Positions 1 to 11,383 of a DNA stretch of 64,000 nucleotides are shown here, piece after piece. The stretch comes from Sindora glabra (lineage: Eukaryota; Streptophyta; Magnoliopsida; Fabales; Fabaceae), in contig CM035235.1 in the NCBI GenBank assembly GCA_020226215.1, forward strand, positions 68,163,283 to 68,227,282, in the 5' to 3' direction. A program made the translations under genes and the position numbers. Numbering within the stretch: the first letter of the stretch is position 1; every line of letters starts with the position of its first letter. The notes under the pieces are model-generated. The model saw nothing but the letters and a program-made list of their open reading frames with translations, was not told the origin of the DNA and did not search any database.

Positions 1-630
1 ATAAACACACACGTTAATATATATTATATAATACAATATGGGTATGGGCAGAATTGAAGTCCTCTTACTCATACTTGATAAAATCCTCATAAATATCGTT
101 TTATCTGTACCGATATCCGTTTTTAAGCATCATACGCATACTCAAATGAATAAAAAGTACAAATATTGAATGTGGGTGAAATTACCATTTCGAGTCTTCA
201 GCAATTGAAGATCATTTGGGAGCAGAACCAAACAACAAAAGTAAAGTAGAAGGAAAAAGGAGGGTAAGGTGCTATATTTAAAAACCAAAATGTAAACGTG
301 TATCTTAGATCGCGCAAGCAAAGCACAAATCAGAATTCTCAGCATTCAATTTCAAATGAGACCTTTGGAAAGAAAAGAAAGAAAAATGACGGGCAGGACG
401 GACATAAAGGGCCTCCGATGCACTAATTATACAAAATAGGAGTTGTAGGTTTCCTAGGTTTTAACTGATTGATAAGTAACCAATATAAGAAATCGTTTGA
501 ATCGATAACAAATAACTTTTTACAAAAAATTAAAATTTTAAGAAAATAATTTTTTATATGAATTTTTTCATAAATACTCAAAATTATTTAATTGAGACAT
601 AAGAAATAATATTTTTTAGAAAATAACTTT
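1..630. other. A+T-rich intergenic, no gene seen
   Basis: I see no coding exon here. The short open frame at 142-345 (minus) has low-complexity composition, no splice context and no family resemblance. It is probably distal downstream DNA of the Rab7 gene, whose stop lies at 1777. Confidence 0.5.
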
Positions 631-1400
631 CTATGTTTTGTTTGATTCAACTGTAAATATCTTAAAAAATGTTAATAAAATGAATATTATATTCTCAATA
701 TTATTATAATATAAATTAATAAATTTTTTCCTATATTTTATTTGATTCAACTGTAAATATCTTAAAAAGTGTTAATAAAATAAATACTATATTCTCAATA
801 TTATTATAATATAAATTAATAAATTTTAATTATCATTAATTAAATTTAATAAGAATAATTTAATTATTATATTTATAAATTGAACAAAAAATAAAATTTA
901 CCTAGAAGGGAAATGAGTAAATTATTCCTTATACTTTGTGATAAGTAAGACTTTTTAAGAAGTTTTATTTCCTTCAATTTATTAGATAATAACTAATCAA
1001 ATAATCTAATTCTTTTTTATTTCTTGGAAAACAGATTTTCTCGTAATATTGAAGCGAACCAAACAATTTTCTTATTTGGTTTAATTTTAAATATCTTAAA
1101 AAGTATTAATAAGATAATTACTACATCTTCAATATTATTATAACATAAATTAATAAATTTTAGTTATCATTAATTAAATTTAATAAAAATAATTTTATCA
1201 TTATATTCATAAATAATATAAGAAATAAAATTTATTTAAGGAACGGTAAGTAAGTAACTTCCAATATTTTATGATATGTAAGACTTCCTAGAAACTTTTA
1301 TTTCTTCCAATTTGCTAGAGAATAGTCAACCAAACAACCTATTTATTTTTTACTTTTCAAAAAATAAAACTTTTCATACTATTGAAACGAATCATATGAA
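631..1400. repeat. Tandem direct repeat, about 340-bp unit
   Basis: A unit beginning near 731 with TTTGATTCAACTGTAAATAT and ending near 1067 with a GAAGCGAACCAAACAA-like tail is followed directly by a diverged second copy (about 1068-1400). The second copy keeps AAATATCTTAAAAAGT, the TTCAATATTATTATAA block and the closing CTATTGAAACGAATCA. An extra partial copy of the first 100 bp precedes them (631-730). No coding potential; probably a decayed transposable element that duplicated locally. Confidence 0.7.
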
Positions 1401-1776
1401 TTCTAAAGAATTAAAAAGAAGTCTTATCATTCTCTTGAAATAAGAAAATTTCTTACTACAGAAAGCCAGTGATTGACACAAAGAAGGCTTGTTCTCAAAA
1501 CTTGTGGGAGTCACATACTGTAGATTTTACTATATCTATGTTTCTTCTCTCCAAATAAGGCAAATTCACCAATTCTAAGAGTTAGATAAAAATGATTGAA
1601 AAAAAAAAAAAAAACTAAAACTACATCCTTATACCCACTTCTAACCTACATCCTCTTACAAAATAGGTGAGACCTGGTCTTACCTGGTTTGTGAAGGAAC
1701 ATGGGTTAGAAGTGGATGAAAGGATGTGGATGTAGTAAAGCTCAGGATGATAATTTCGGTAGCCCAAGAAATGTAC

Positions 1777-4700
1777 TCAACATTCACATCCTGTAGATCG
1801 CTGCTGTCGTCCACCTCCACCAACATCAATTGTATCAGGCAGGTATCTGTCAAATTCAATAAAAACAACATCCTTGTGATATTTAACTAAAAGCGATGAC
1901 TTTGACTGCTTGCTATAACTAACAGTCTTACGAGGGTTTGAAAGTTTGGTAAGTACTAGACATCCAAAGATGGGAACACAACATCTAAATTGCAGTCATA
2001 TGCCATGATTATAAGTTAGAAATATGATGGATTAATTCTCGCATATTAGATATTAGAATAACTTGTAGCAATTAATTATATTGTTTTTAGACTAAAACAC
2101 TATTTAGTCCCCTTTTGGATGCAAGTTTAGTCAATTTAGTTCTCGACAGATTCAATTTCCTTTAATTAACTCCTCCCCATCTACCTCAAACAATATTCAC
2201 TAAAATAATAATATGGAAATTTAAAATTTAATTTGAAGCCATTTGATGCTAGCATGTACACTAAATATGATTTGCATAAGAGTAAGTATTTTAATAAGTA
2301 TATTAATATAATATTATAATAAATGATAAGAAATGACATAATTAAAGTGATTATCATATGTTTTTATTTTTAAATCAAAGTCATATAGTTCGTATGGAAT
2401 ATGATGAATGCTAAATAAGTATGGGATGGTGTCATATAAGATTTTAAACTTTTATGTCTTCAATTTCATCAAAAAAATATTAGTGTTGGACAGCCAAGAG
2501 GATCTAATTGAATCAAATTAAATCTTTTAAGGACCAAATTGGGAATGAAAGTTAAACAAAAAACAAATTGAGAAAACTTGCATCTTTGAGAGACCAAAAT
2601 AGTATTTTAGGGTATGTTTGGATGTGTTTTTATTTTTTGTTCTTAAAAACTGTTCTTAAAATTTGTTTTTAAAAACTGTTATTTTGTTTTCAAAAACTAT
2701 TTCCAAATTCAAGAAAAACAATTAATAGATAATGTTTGGTAAAGCAAATAAGCAAAAGTTTCATTTAATTAGAAAATTGCCATAGAGAAAAAATCAGAAA
2801 ACATCTAAAACTTGTTCTTGTTTTTATGTTTTTAAAACAAGAATTTCAAAAATAATTTTTTAAAAATAGATTTTGAAAACAGTTTATCAAATAGAAACTT
2901 TTGTTTTTAAAAACAGTAAACAAACAGACCTTTAATCTAGATTTTAAGTTCAAGACATACAAGTTCAACTTATTGTATTATCATTAACAAAACCAATCAA
3001 CCATAATAGGATGGCCATTTATCCTTCAAGCGGACTTGAAGATGAACTTGTCATCTATGAAAACATTATGACCCTCAACCTAGATTTCAAGTTCAACTCA
3101 TTGTATTATCATTAACACAACCGATCAACCATAATAGGATGGCCATTTATCCTTCAAGCAAGCTTGAAGATGAAGTTGTCATCTATGAAAACATTATTTC
3201 TTCCAAGAAAAACCTCCAATACAGTTACAGATCAAAAGGTTAAAAAATCTGTATCTGGGAAAAATCCAGCCAATTCAAAGAAAGGAAATCACAAAATTAT
3301 GTTTGCATGGGAAACGGAAGCCCAATAGCTTATAATGCCACAACATTTTTTATATGCTTTTGAAACCATATAATTGTTATTTCACAAGGGTCACAGAAAT
3401 ATTAAAATGCATAGCAGAAGGCCAGAAATTCAAGAATCCTTACATTTCTTCTTCGGGCTCATTCTTGAGAGCATTTTTGGCTATACACTGGAAAGCAGCT
3501 TCCACATTGAATCCTTCTTTTGCAGAGGTCTCAAAGTACGGTATATTTCCCTTGGAAGCACACCATGCCTTTGCTTTCTTCTCAGAAACCTGCCTCAAAC
3601 CAGAATAAATGGATTCAATAACTGGATAAGAGAAGACAAAAGCAGAATATATGTTCCTACAATAAATCCTTGTGAAGTGAATAAACTTACAACTCGGCTA
3701 TTCCCACCATCAACATCTATCTTATTCCCCAAAACAACAAATGGGAAGTTTTCAGGGTCAGATGGACTAGCCTGAAAATCATGTAGATTAAATGAGCTCC
3801 AACGACTGATCTTCATAATTGTAATCATAAAGCACACAAAAGTCACCTGAATAAGAAATTCTTCCCGCCAGTGGTTGAGATTTTCAAAAGATTTCATAAC
3901 ATTTACATCATAAACAAGCACACAGCAGTCAGCACCACGGTAAAATGCCACACCAAGACTCTGAAACCTCTCTTGACCAGCAGTATCCCAAATCTGCATA
4001 AATGGGGAGAAAATCTTAATCATAGTTAATTACATATACATCCTTCGCCAACCTGGAGGCAGGAAGAAGAGAGAGAAGTTGGCGGATATCTCTTCTAGTG
4101 TCATAAGTCAACCTAAGAAAAACTAAAGAACAAGACAACATAGTAGATAGAACTTCTATAGCTGAACAAGAAGGACTCATGGGCTTATGTATTTGTTAAC
4201 TTCATTAATAATCCAACAGAATTCAAACATATAATCTCTCTTCCACATAATGAGTTTTGTAAGAAGATAGATAAGATGTGGGATGAGATTGTTCAAGTAA
4301 ATAGTTCATCCCAAGCAAAATCAAATGGATATTCGTATGATAGCCAGGAAATACATTTCTAGAGACTCTACGAAACATGCACCCAGAACATATATTTCAC
4401 AGACTTCAAAGCACAAATATTCTTATGTTATTCACCTGCAATGTGAACAACCTATCTTCAAATTGAACTTCCTTGGTTAGAAAATCCGCACCAATGGTAG
4501 CCTTGTACTGATTACTAAACTTGCGATTCACATACCTAAGAAATGAATACTCATCAATAACACCAAACCATAGCATATACTCCAAAATGAAATAAGTAAA
4601 ACTGAATTTCAGGCGTACTGATTCATCAGTGATGTTTTTCCAACCCTGCCAAAATCAAAATTGTTGCAGATTAGAAAACAAAGCATTAAAAACTAAACAA

Positions 4701-5214
4701 AAATATTGGCTCAACACGAGCAAACTACTAGCATGAAATCACAAAATCATAAAATCCCGATTCTGTTCTTCCTCGACTACAACCTAACCAAGCCAAAGGG
4801 ATACTTGATTTTAATGAATAAATTTCATTACTTTTCAGAAACTGACGATTGATCAATTAGCATTTTACATTCTTTCACATTTTATAACTTCAGAGTAACC
4901 TAACACAAATCAATTAGCATATGGGTGGTATCTTGGAATAAAATTTTGACCTTTTTTTTTCAACCAACAAGCAATAAGCATGCAAAGTTCTTTCTTCTCC
5001 TCATGAATCGCTAATAACAAAGGAAAAGACTGGAAAATTTTCTGAAAAACCATGCAGACAGAAGAAAAATGCAGTAACCCTTCTCATTTCTGGCCGTTTC
5101 ATCATCCTTTTGTTGATTAAATTCAAAGGAATTGAGAAATTAAAATTAAAGAGAAGCCTACCCGCTGTCACCGAGGATTATGACCTTCAATAGCATGCGC
5201 CTGCGAGAAGCCAT
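1777..5214 (-). CDS. Rab7-type small GTPase (RABG3), 7 exons
   Basis: Small GTPase of the Rab7/RABG3 clade, which acts at late endosomes and the vacuole in fusion and vacuolar trafficking. Exons (minus): 5214-5162, 4645-4619, 4535-4436, 3993-3847, 3771-3691, 3589-3444, 1846-1777; total 624 nt, 207 aa, the usual Rab7 length. Visible motifs in order: P-loop GDSGVGKT (about residues 15-22), effector segment YKATIGADF, WDTAGQE, NKID and ETSAKE. The last exon ends TGCEC, a di-cysteine CxC signal for geranylgeranylation. The start is the first ATG of MASRRRMLLKV, the family's standard N terminus. The last intron is about 1.6 kb and full of repeats. Without its removal the frame stops right at the junction (ATG TAA) and the prenylation tail is lost. 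All junctions are GT-AG. Identification is secure; the exact RABG3 paralogue is not determined. Confidence 0.95.
2092..2610. mobile_element. MITE-like element with inverted termini, in Rab7 intron 6
   Basis: The left end (CTAAAACACTATTTAGTCCC, then GATGCAAGTTTAGTCAATTT) pairs with the reverse complement of the right end (CTAAAATACTATTTTGGTCT, then GATGCAAGTTTTCTCAATTT). That gives terminal inverted repeats of at least 50 bp around a 519-bp A+T-rich core without an open frame. I could not settle a target-site duplication. It lies in an intron, so it is transcribed with the Rab7 gene. Confidence 0.7.
2611..2930. mobile_element. Second MITE-like element, abutting the first
   Basis: It starts GGTATGTTTGGATGTG and ends CAAACAGACC; reversed, the end reads GGTCTGTTTG, so about ten terminal bases are inverted with one or two mismatches. 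The interior is rich in TTTTTAAAAACAG-type blocks that also pair across the element. Core 320 bp, no coding. It directly adjoins the element at 2092-2610. The boundary is inferred from the inverted ends only. Confidence 0.5.
2938..3196. repeat. Two-copy tandem repeat, 128-bp period
   Basis: Copy 1 runs from CTAGATTTTAAGTTCAA to about 3069 and copy 2 from CTAGATTTCAAGTTCAA to about 3196. Long identical stretches are shared (CATAATAGGATGGCCATTTA; CATCTATGAAAACATTAT). The copies sit in intron 6 of the Rab7 gene, are non-coding and look like a recent local duplication because divergence is low. Confidence 0.85.
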
Positions 5215-8200
5215 GATCGAAACGATGACGGAGAATTTTCACTGCAAAGTCGAAATTGTAAAATTTGGAAACCAGAAATTGGGCTGCGAGCGTGAAGAGA
5301 GTTTTGAGAGACAAGTGGAGGAGATGAATACGAAGGACAATTACAGTAGCACAAAAATTGTTGCGCCAAACAACGTATTCAATCAAGCCTGGATTTGGTT
5401 TAGAATATTCTCTCATTTCCCAAAATGCCCACGGTTTTTTTTTTCCTTTTTTTTAATTACACTTTAAATTAAATAGGATAGGACTAGTGATTCGTTGATT
5501 TTTTTTCTTTTTTTATAAAATTATTTTTTCTTAAATTCTTGTTACTATCGTGGGCTCAATTTACATTTCTTTTGCTTGTGAAAAATAATATATGAGAAGC
5601 TTTGTAATACACGTGTATTAAATTTTGTATTAGAATTACAATAATAAAAATTTAAATTTGTGTTACAAACTTTTAAATAATCAAATAGAAAAGGGTATTG
5701 TTAGTATAGAAAACTTGTCTATTATTAAAAGTAAAATAGAATAGCTTAGCAAATTTTATAATTTGCAAGTTACAATGCCTATAAATACTAGATGAGCTGG
5801 TGTCTGGAAAGAACTCCGGTAAACAAGAGCTTTGCCTTTTCATAGTTTGGTGGATTTAGGATTTGTCCTTGGTATTGAAAAAAAATTGAAAAACAACTCT
5901 TGTCAACTAATATTTTATATAGTATGATGGAATAAAATGAAAAAAAATGTAAGAATAAAATAGAAAAGGAGTAATTGATGATAATAATATTATTATCAAC
6001 AAAATATTAATTCAATGAAAAATATGTTAACTTTGAACATATTTTATATATCAATGAATTGGACTTTAGATATTGAAGATGTCCTATATTGGAGAAGAAA
6101 AACTCATCAATGTTCTAAATATTTAATTAAATAATTTGATTTGATAAAAATATATAACATGATTCATAATTAAAAATTGTCATAGAGTAAATTATGTTAT
6201 CAAAATTATAATTAGCAAGATTTTTTCTATAATAAAAGTATAAAAATTTTAATTCATTAATTTTTATATTAAATAATTTTTATAAACAATAAAAATATCC
6301 ATTTAAAATTTTATTATTAGAAATATAATTATCAAAATATTTTAATATAAAAATATTAAATATTAATATTATTTTATTGTTTATTTGATAATGACTAAAT
6401 TATACGAAAGATGATGATGATAATGGTGTAAAAAGATCATTTTAGGAGGGGAATATTACATTTTATCCACCCATGATTTTACTATATTTTTACTTAATCC
6501 AGTATCTATAATTTTAAGTGTTATAATTTGCTTATTAGTACTTTTAATTATTAATATTTTATTTATCTAAATTATTTTTTGTCCAAAATTTAATATAAAA
6601 CTCATATAAATTCTATTTGATCTTTATTTCCTTAAATTTTGATTCAATTTGATGTTAACTCAAAATCATAAACCTTCAAAAACTCTAATTTTATTAAAGA
6701 TTTGTCTCTTAAAATTTAATTCACAATTGTTGAATTTAGGGTATCAAATAAGATTTTTAAGGATAAATTAAATTTGAGTTAGTATCAAATTAAGTTAAAT
6801 TTTGAGAAAGTAAATATCATATTTAATGCATGTAAATTTTTTATTAAATTTTAGATGAAAAATAATTTAGATATATAAAATATTAAGATTGTAGGGATGC
6901 ATGAATGGATTATAATATTTAAGATTATATTTTAATTAAGTAAAAAAATAAAATCACATGTAGGTAAAACACATTTTTTTAAATTCAACCTATCACTTTT
7001 CCTATAAAATAAAGATTTCATCGTTGGGTGAAATAACCATTTATTTGAAAAATACACATTCCCATTACAACAACTGCAACATAACACTTTCTAATTTTAT
7101 TTCATTAAGTTTATTTAGTTACAGAAACAAGCACATCTTACTCTAAATAATTGTTATGATACTTGTAGGATTTCAAATTTCAGAATGATATAATAAAAAT
7201 TAAAATTATTAAATTATAATTATATAATTACAATTACTTATTTTTAATAAATATAATTAAATAATTTTAATTGAATAATTTTTAAAATTATCACATAAAC
7301 TCGGACACTAAAGTCTTGGACAGGATAGAATTCGCCCCTGCTTTATCATTTTAAAATAATAATAATGATAATAATAGTGATGGGAGAAAGGAAGGATCAG
7401 CCTCACCACAATTGGGAAATGGAAGAAAACTACACTTGCGTATGGCATAATTCACTTCAGTCCACGTTTGGCCTCACCATTCGTGATTCGCCACTGAGCA
7501 TTATCCAATATGGAGCTCCGTGGACGGAACAAATTGCTTGCAAGCAGGGGCACTTCTAATATAACCAATTTAACAGTGTATGTTCTGTACAACTTTTGAA
7601 AAAAAAGCTATATTAATATGATTTTTTTGTAATTTTTATAAAATTTCACAATTTTTTTGAATGACATAAATTATATTGAGTATGATCACTTATTTAAAAT
7701 TTATAATTTTTTATAAAATTTTGCAATATTATTTATAGATTTTGCAATGTGAAATAATGATTTTACAATGTAAAAACTTAAAAACTTGTTACGATATTTT
7801 ATAAAAAAATTATCAATTGTATGTAAAATGCTGCATATTTTATAAATTTTATGGAGAATAATTATTGTTGCAAATAAGAAAAAAAATTATTTAATTACGA
7901 AATTAATATATTCAAAAATTATATCTATTTTTAAATTACATATTTGAAATTATAATTTTTTAAAATAATAAATAGACAGACTTTGTGCTTGCTGCTTTTT
8001 GTTATGTTTTGGCAGAGATGATTATGGTGCATTATTAATATAATAGTGTATTAATATATTATTAAATTTAATTATTAAAATATTATTATATAATGTATTA
8101 AATTTAATTTTTAAAATTAATATATAATTAAGTCTAATAATATACTAATGTATTATCACATCAGATATGTACCATGTCTCTCCCTATTTTAATTGTTATC

Positions 8201-8237
8201 TTTTTCTACTCACAATGCCAATTTCCCAAAAAAAAAA

Positions 8238-8265
8238 CACACACACACACACGCACACACACATA
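8238..8265. repeat. (AC)n microsatellite
   Basis: About fourteen AC dinucleotides with a single CG interruption, after a run of A. It lies in intergenic spacer. Confidence 0.9.
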
Positions 8266-9559
8266 TTTCTCAACCCTAAAATTTGAATATCTATTGTTGT
8301 CGCTCTTCAGTGACTTCACAATTGTTCGCTGTTGGATTTTTCTTTTCTCCTTTATTTGTGAATATTTATTTTTACAAACCAGTTTGAGGTTTTTTTAAAT
8401 ACTATTTGTATTTTTCAAATATTCTATTCTTTTAAGTTTATTCACTAATTTCATGACTTAATTTTGTACTTTAAGGCCTTTTGCAATTGCGCTCTTAATT
8501 CTTTCTAGCGCATCTATATTGCAAATTCAAGTTTGAACTTCCTCATTCCTAACATGCCAAAAAATAAAATGTTACTAATTCATTGTAAGGTTGATCTAGT
8601 GTGAGAGCTCCACAAAATTAAGTGAAAAATATAAAATATTGTCTTCGATTTTAAAGTAATTACATTTTACTTCACTAATTTTAAAGGTTATAAATTAAAC
8701 TCTCCAATTATAAAAATTTAGTAATTAACACTAATCTCATTCACTTCATTAATAATTTTATTTAATTATATAATTTTTATTAACTTTTTAAAAAAGAATT
8801 ATAAATTTACAGCATATTATTTTATTATATCATTTTTTACACATAATTTTATAATTTATTTTTAAATATTTAATTAAAAATTTATATATCTAATTTAATC
8901 TCTATTAATTATATAACATAGAAATTATGCAAAAAAATGTGACAAACTAACATATAATAATATTGCAATTCCTTTAAAAAAATTTAAAAATATAATTTTA
9001 TAAAATAGTTAATTAAATATATAATAAGTATTAATGACAAATTTTATTCAATTTTTACACTTTGATATACATATTTCAAAATTAACGAAGGTAAAATGCA
9101 TTGAACCCCAAATTTGATAAGAACATTTTGCATTTTCCTCCAAAAAATAATAACAATTTTCAAGATTGCACTTATAACTAAATAATTTAAATATTCACTA
9201 GTCCGTTATAAATCCAGTACGAAATTGGTATTGTCATTTCTAATTATTTTCCTGCCTAATGATCACGTGATATGCACATTTTTGCAATAATTAACAGTTG
9301 AATTGAAGGGAGATATTACTTTATTATATAATTATATTTATTTTTTAAAAATAAATAAATAAAATGTATTATATAATAATAAAATAATGCTTAAATTTAA
9401 TAATATATTAATTTATGATTGCATCATGCACGAAGAATTTTCCTTGAATGAAAGTTGGTAACTTACGGCAGCTGATTTTGAATAAGGGTGCCACATGCTT
9501 GGAGTTTAAGAAAGTGCGGCGAGCATAAAGAGGCTTGTTTCGGTACAATTTCAAAAGAA

Positions 9560-9880
9560 ATTGTCTCAGATATGAATTTATAATTTTTTATAAAATTATA
9601 AACAATGTTATAAAAATGAATTTTATAAAAAAAATTTATAAAATTTATAATTTTAAAAAAATTATAATTTTTTATGTGACATAAATTATATATAAATTAA
9701 CTCTTTATATAAATATCATAATTTTTTGATAAAATTTTATAGCATAATGCAATCATCCTGCAACATGAAAATTTAAAAATTATTATAAAATCTTATAAAA
9801 ATTATAAATTTTATATAAAATATCATTAATTTAATAAAAATATATAAACTTTACAAAAAATTATATCAGTGTATTCTATT
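9560..9880. repeat. A+T-rich repeat block built from TTATAAAATTTATAA words
   Basis: Dense alternation of TTATAAAATT, AATTTTATAA and ATAATTTTTT in both orientations, able to fold extensively. Similar blocks lie at about 7590-7860 and 12005-12250, where GCAATGTGAAA and GTAAGATTTTA words recur. Probably dispersed copies of a decayed MITE-like family; the boundaries are approximate. Confidence 0.35.
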
Positions 9881-10940
9881 TTAAGAGAGTACAAAAAAGT
9901 TTCCTAACATAAATTATATCAAACCGCAGCGCTCTTTTTATAGAAAAAAATAATTAATGATAATCACTAAACTTTATATTGAAAAAAGGTTTGAAATATA
10001 ATTAAAAATTATACAATCAATTAAAGAAATTACATGAATTTACATTTCAATCCCAATCTCAATTATTAATTTAAGTCTTTGATACTTACTATTCACTTTT
10101 CTCTAAATTACGGAGAGTTCTCTGTTATACATTCAATTTTTATGAAAAAAAAAAGGAGAGTAATTTTCAGGCCTAATTTTTGCTCTTTGATCAATGTACA
10201 AGATTTTATGCAAACTTTATTGATAAAGCTGTAAAATTTTATAAATCGTTGACACGAGTTGTAAAATCACGTATACAATACAATTCACATGAAAATCACA
10301 AAAAGTATATCTTTTATTCAGAAAAAAAAGAAAAAAATCGTTGAAAGCAACAAAAATATTATTGGTAAAAAAACTTGAAATTAAATTTTAATCCTTTTAT
10401 ATCCATTAAATTAAATTTTATAAATGTATTATACTGTCTAATTGATATTACTTAGTTTATATTCAAAACTCCATTTTTAATGTATATAATATTATATAAA
10501 ACAATTCTATGAAAGCAATCGAGCAAATCCTAGTAAAAGGAAAAGAAAAAGAATAAATATCGACAGAATTGATAACTTTGTCTATAAAATTATAAAACGT
10601 GGATAAAATAATCCTTAAATTTTATAAATTTGTAATTCTATTCTTAAATAATAATTTTTAATTTTATATAAATTCATACAAATAATCCTATCCTTGAATT
10701 ATGTATCAAGAAATGAAATTATATATATTAATTATTATTTAAAAATAAATTTATAATTTTATATAATTTAAAAATAATTTTAATAACACCTCATGATTTC
10801 TAAAACAAAATTATCAATTTTATCATAAATATCCAAACCGAGACATAAACTCAAAAATATATAATAAATTAATTAATTCAAAGCAGAATATGCAAAACTG
10901 TCAGAAACAGAGGGCTTAACCGACATTCGGTCTCGAAGTC

Positions 10941-10950
10941 TATATAAAAT
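10941..10950 (+). promoter_or_regulatory. Probable TATA box of the small gene at 11015
   Basis: TATATAAAAT lies 74 bp before the chosen ATG. With a start of transcription about 30 bp downstream (near 10970), the upstream in-frame ATG at 10967 would be at or before the RNA 5' end, which favours the ATG at 11015. Confidence 0.55.
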
Positions 10951-11014
10951 ACATGGAAGGCCTCGAATGTTTCATTCCATCAGGATCATCTCTCTCGAAG
11001 GATCGCAAACGAAA

Positions 11015-11383
11015 ATGGCCAAGTCCCGAGTAGAACGTCAAAATAAGAAAATCCAGAATCTTCGAACGTTCTCCGATTCCGAGATGGACGCAGCAACACA
11101 ACTGATCCAAATTAGCAGCGGTGGCGATTCCGATAGCAGCAAAGACGACAGCTGCAGCGTGCAAGGGAAGCCGGCTGAGCAGTGCAAGGTTGATAGCAGC
11201 GACGTAACTTCGAAAGCTGCGACTGGAATAACGGCGGAATCTGAAGACGAAGAAGAATTTGGAAGAAGAAATAAGAGGTATCGTCTTATTGAAGATCTGT
11301 ACAGTGTCACAGAGCCTGTTTCTGTAAAATTTGTTGCAGGTCAAACGAGGAGGAAGAGCCGAAGAATTATGTATAGGAACTGA
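11015..11383 (+). CDS. Small uncharacterised plant protein, 122 aa
   Basis: Single open exon from MAKSRVERQNKK to a C terminus ending RRKSRRIMYRN. The N terminus is basic. Next comes DAATQLIQISSGGDSDSS, a hydrophobic patch running into Ser/Asp-rich low-complexity sequence. An acidic run (ESEDEEEF) is followed by a basic stretch (GRRNKRYRLIEDLYSVTEPV). The alternation of acidic and basic clusters, with Lys/Arg-rich segments near both ends, would suit a nuclear protein; that is inference. No domain is recognised. I have an impression of similar small plant proteins with a DAA-x-QLIQLS motif and a basic block before a conserved 'LY' motif, but cannot name a family. An in-frame ATG at 10967 would add 16 residues; I prefer 11015 because of the TATA box position. 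Confidence 0.7.
   Translation: MAKSRVERQNKKIQNLRTFSDSEMDAATQLIQISSGGDSDSSKDDSCSVQGKPAEQCKVDSSDVTSKAATGITAESEDEEEFGRRNKRYRLIEDLYSVTEPVSVKFVAGQTRRKSRRIMYRN

Larger units (their letters stand above)
5470..10935. other. A+T-rich intergenic spacer, no supportable gene
   Basis: About 5.5 kb upstream of the Rab7 gene. Both strands are dominated by TTAAAT/ATAATT-type sequence. Short open frames (7365-7559 and 8174-8398, plus) have no family resemblance, no conserved motif and no plausible splice partners. Blocks of repeated TTATAAAATTTTGTAA-like words occur at about 7590-7860 and 9560-9880, as they do at 12005-12250, suggesting dispersed copies of one old non-coding repeat family. Confidence 0.5.

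Noticed and set aside
7365..7559. 64-codon frame that looks protein-like
   Set aside because: No family, no splice partners, no conserved motif; isolated in A+T-rich spacer.
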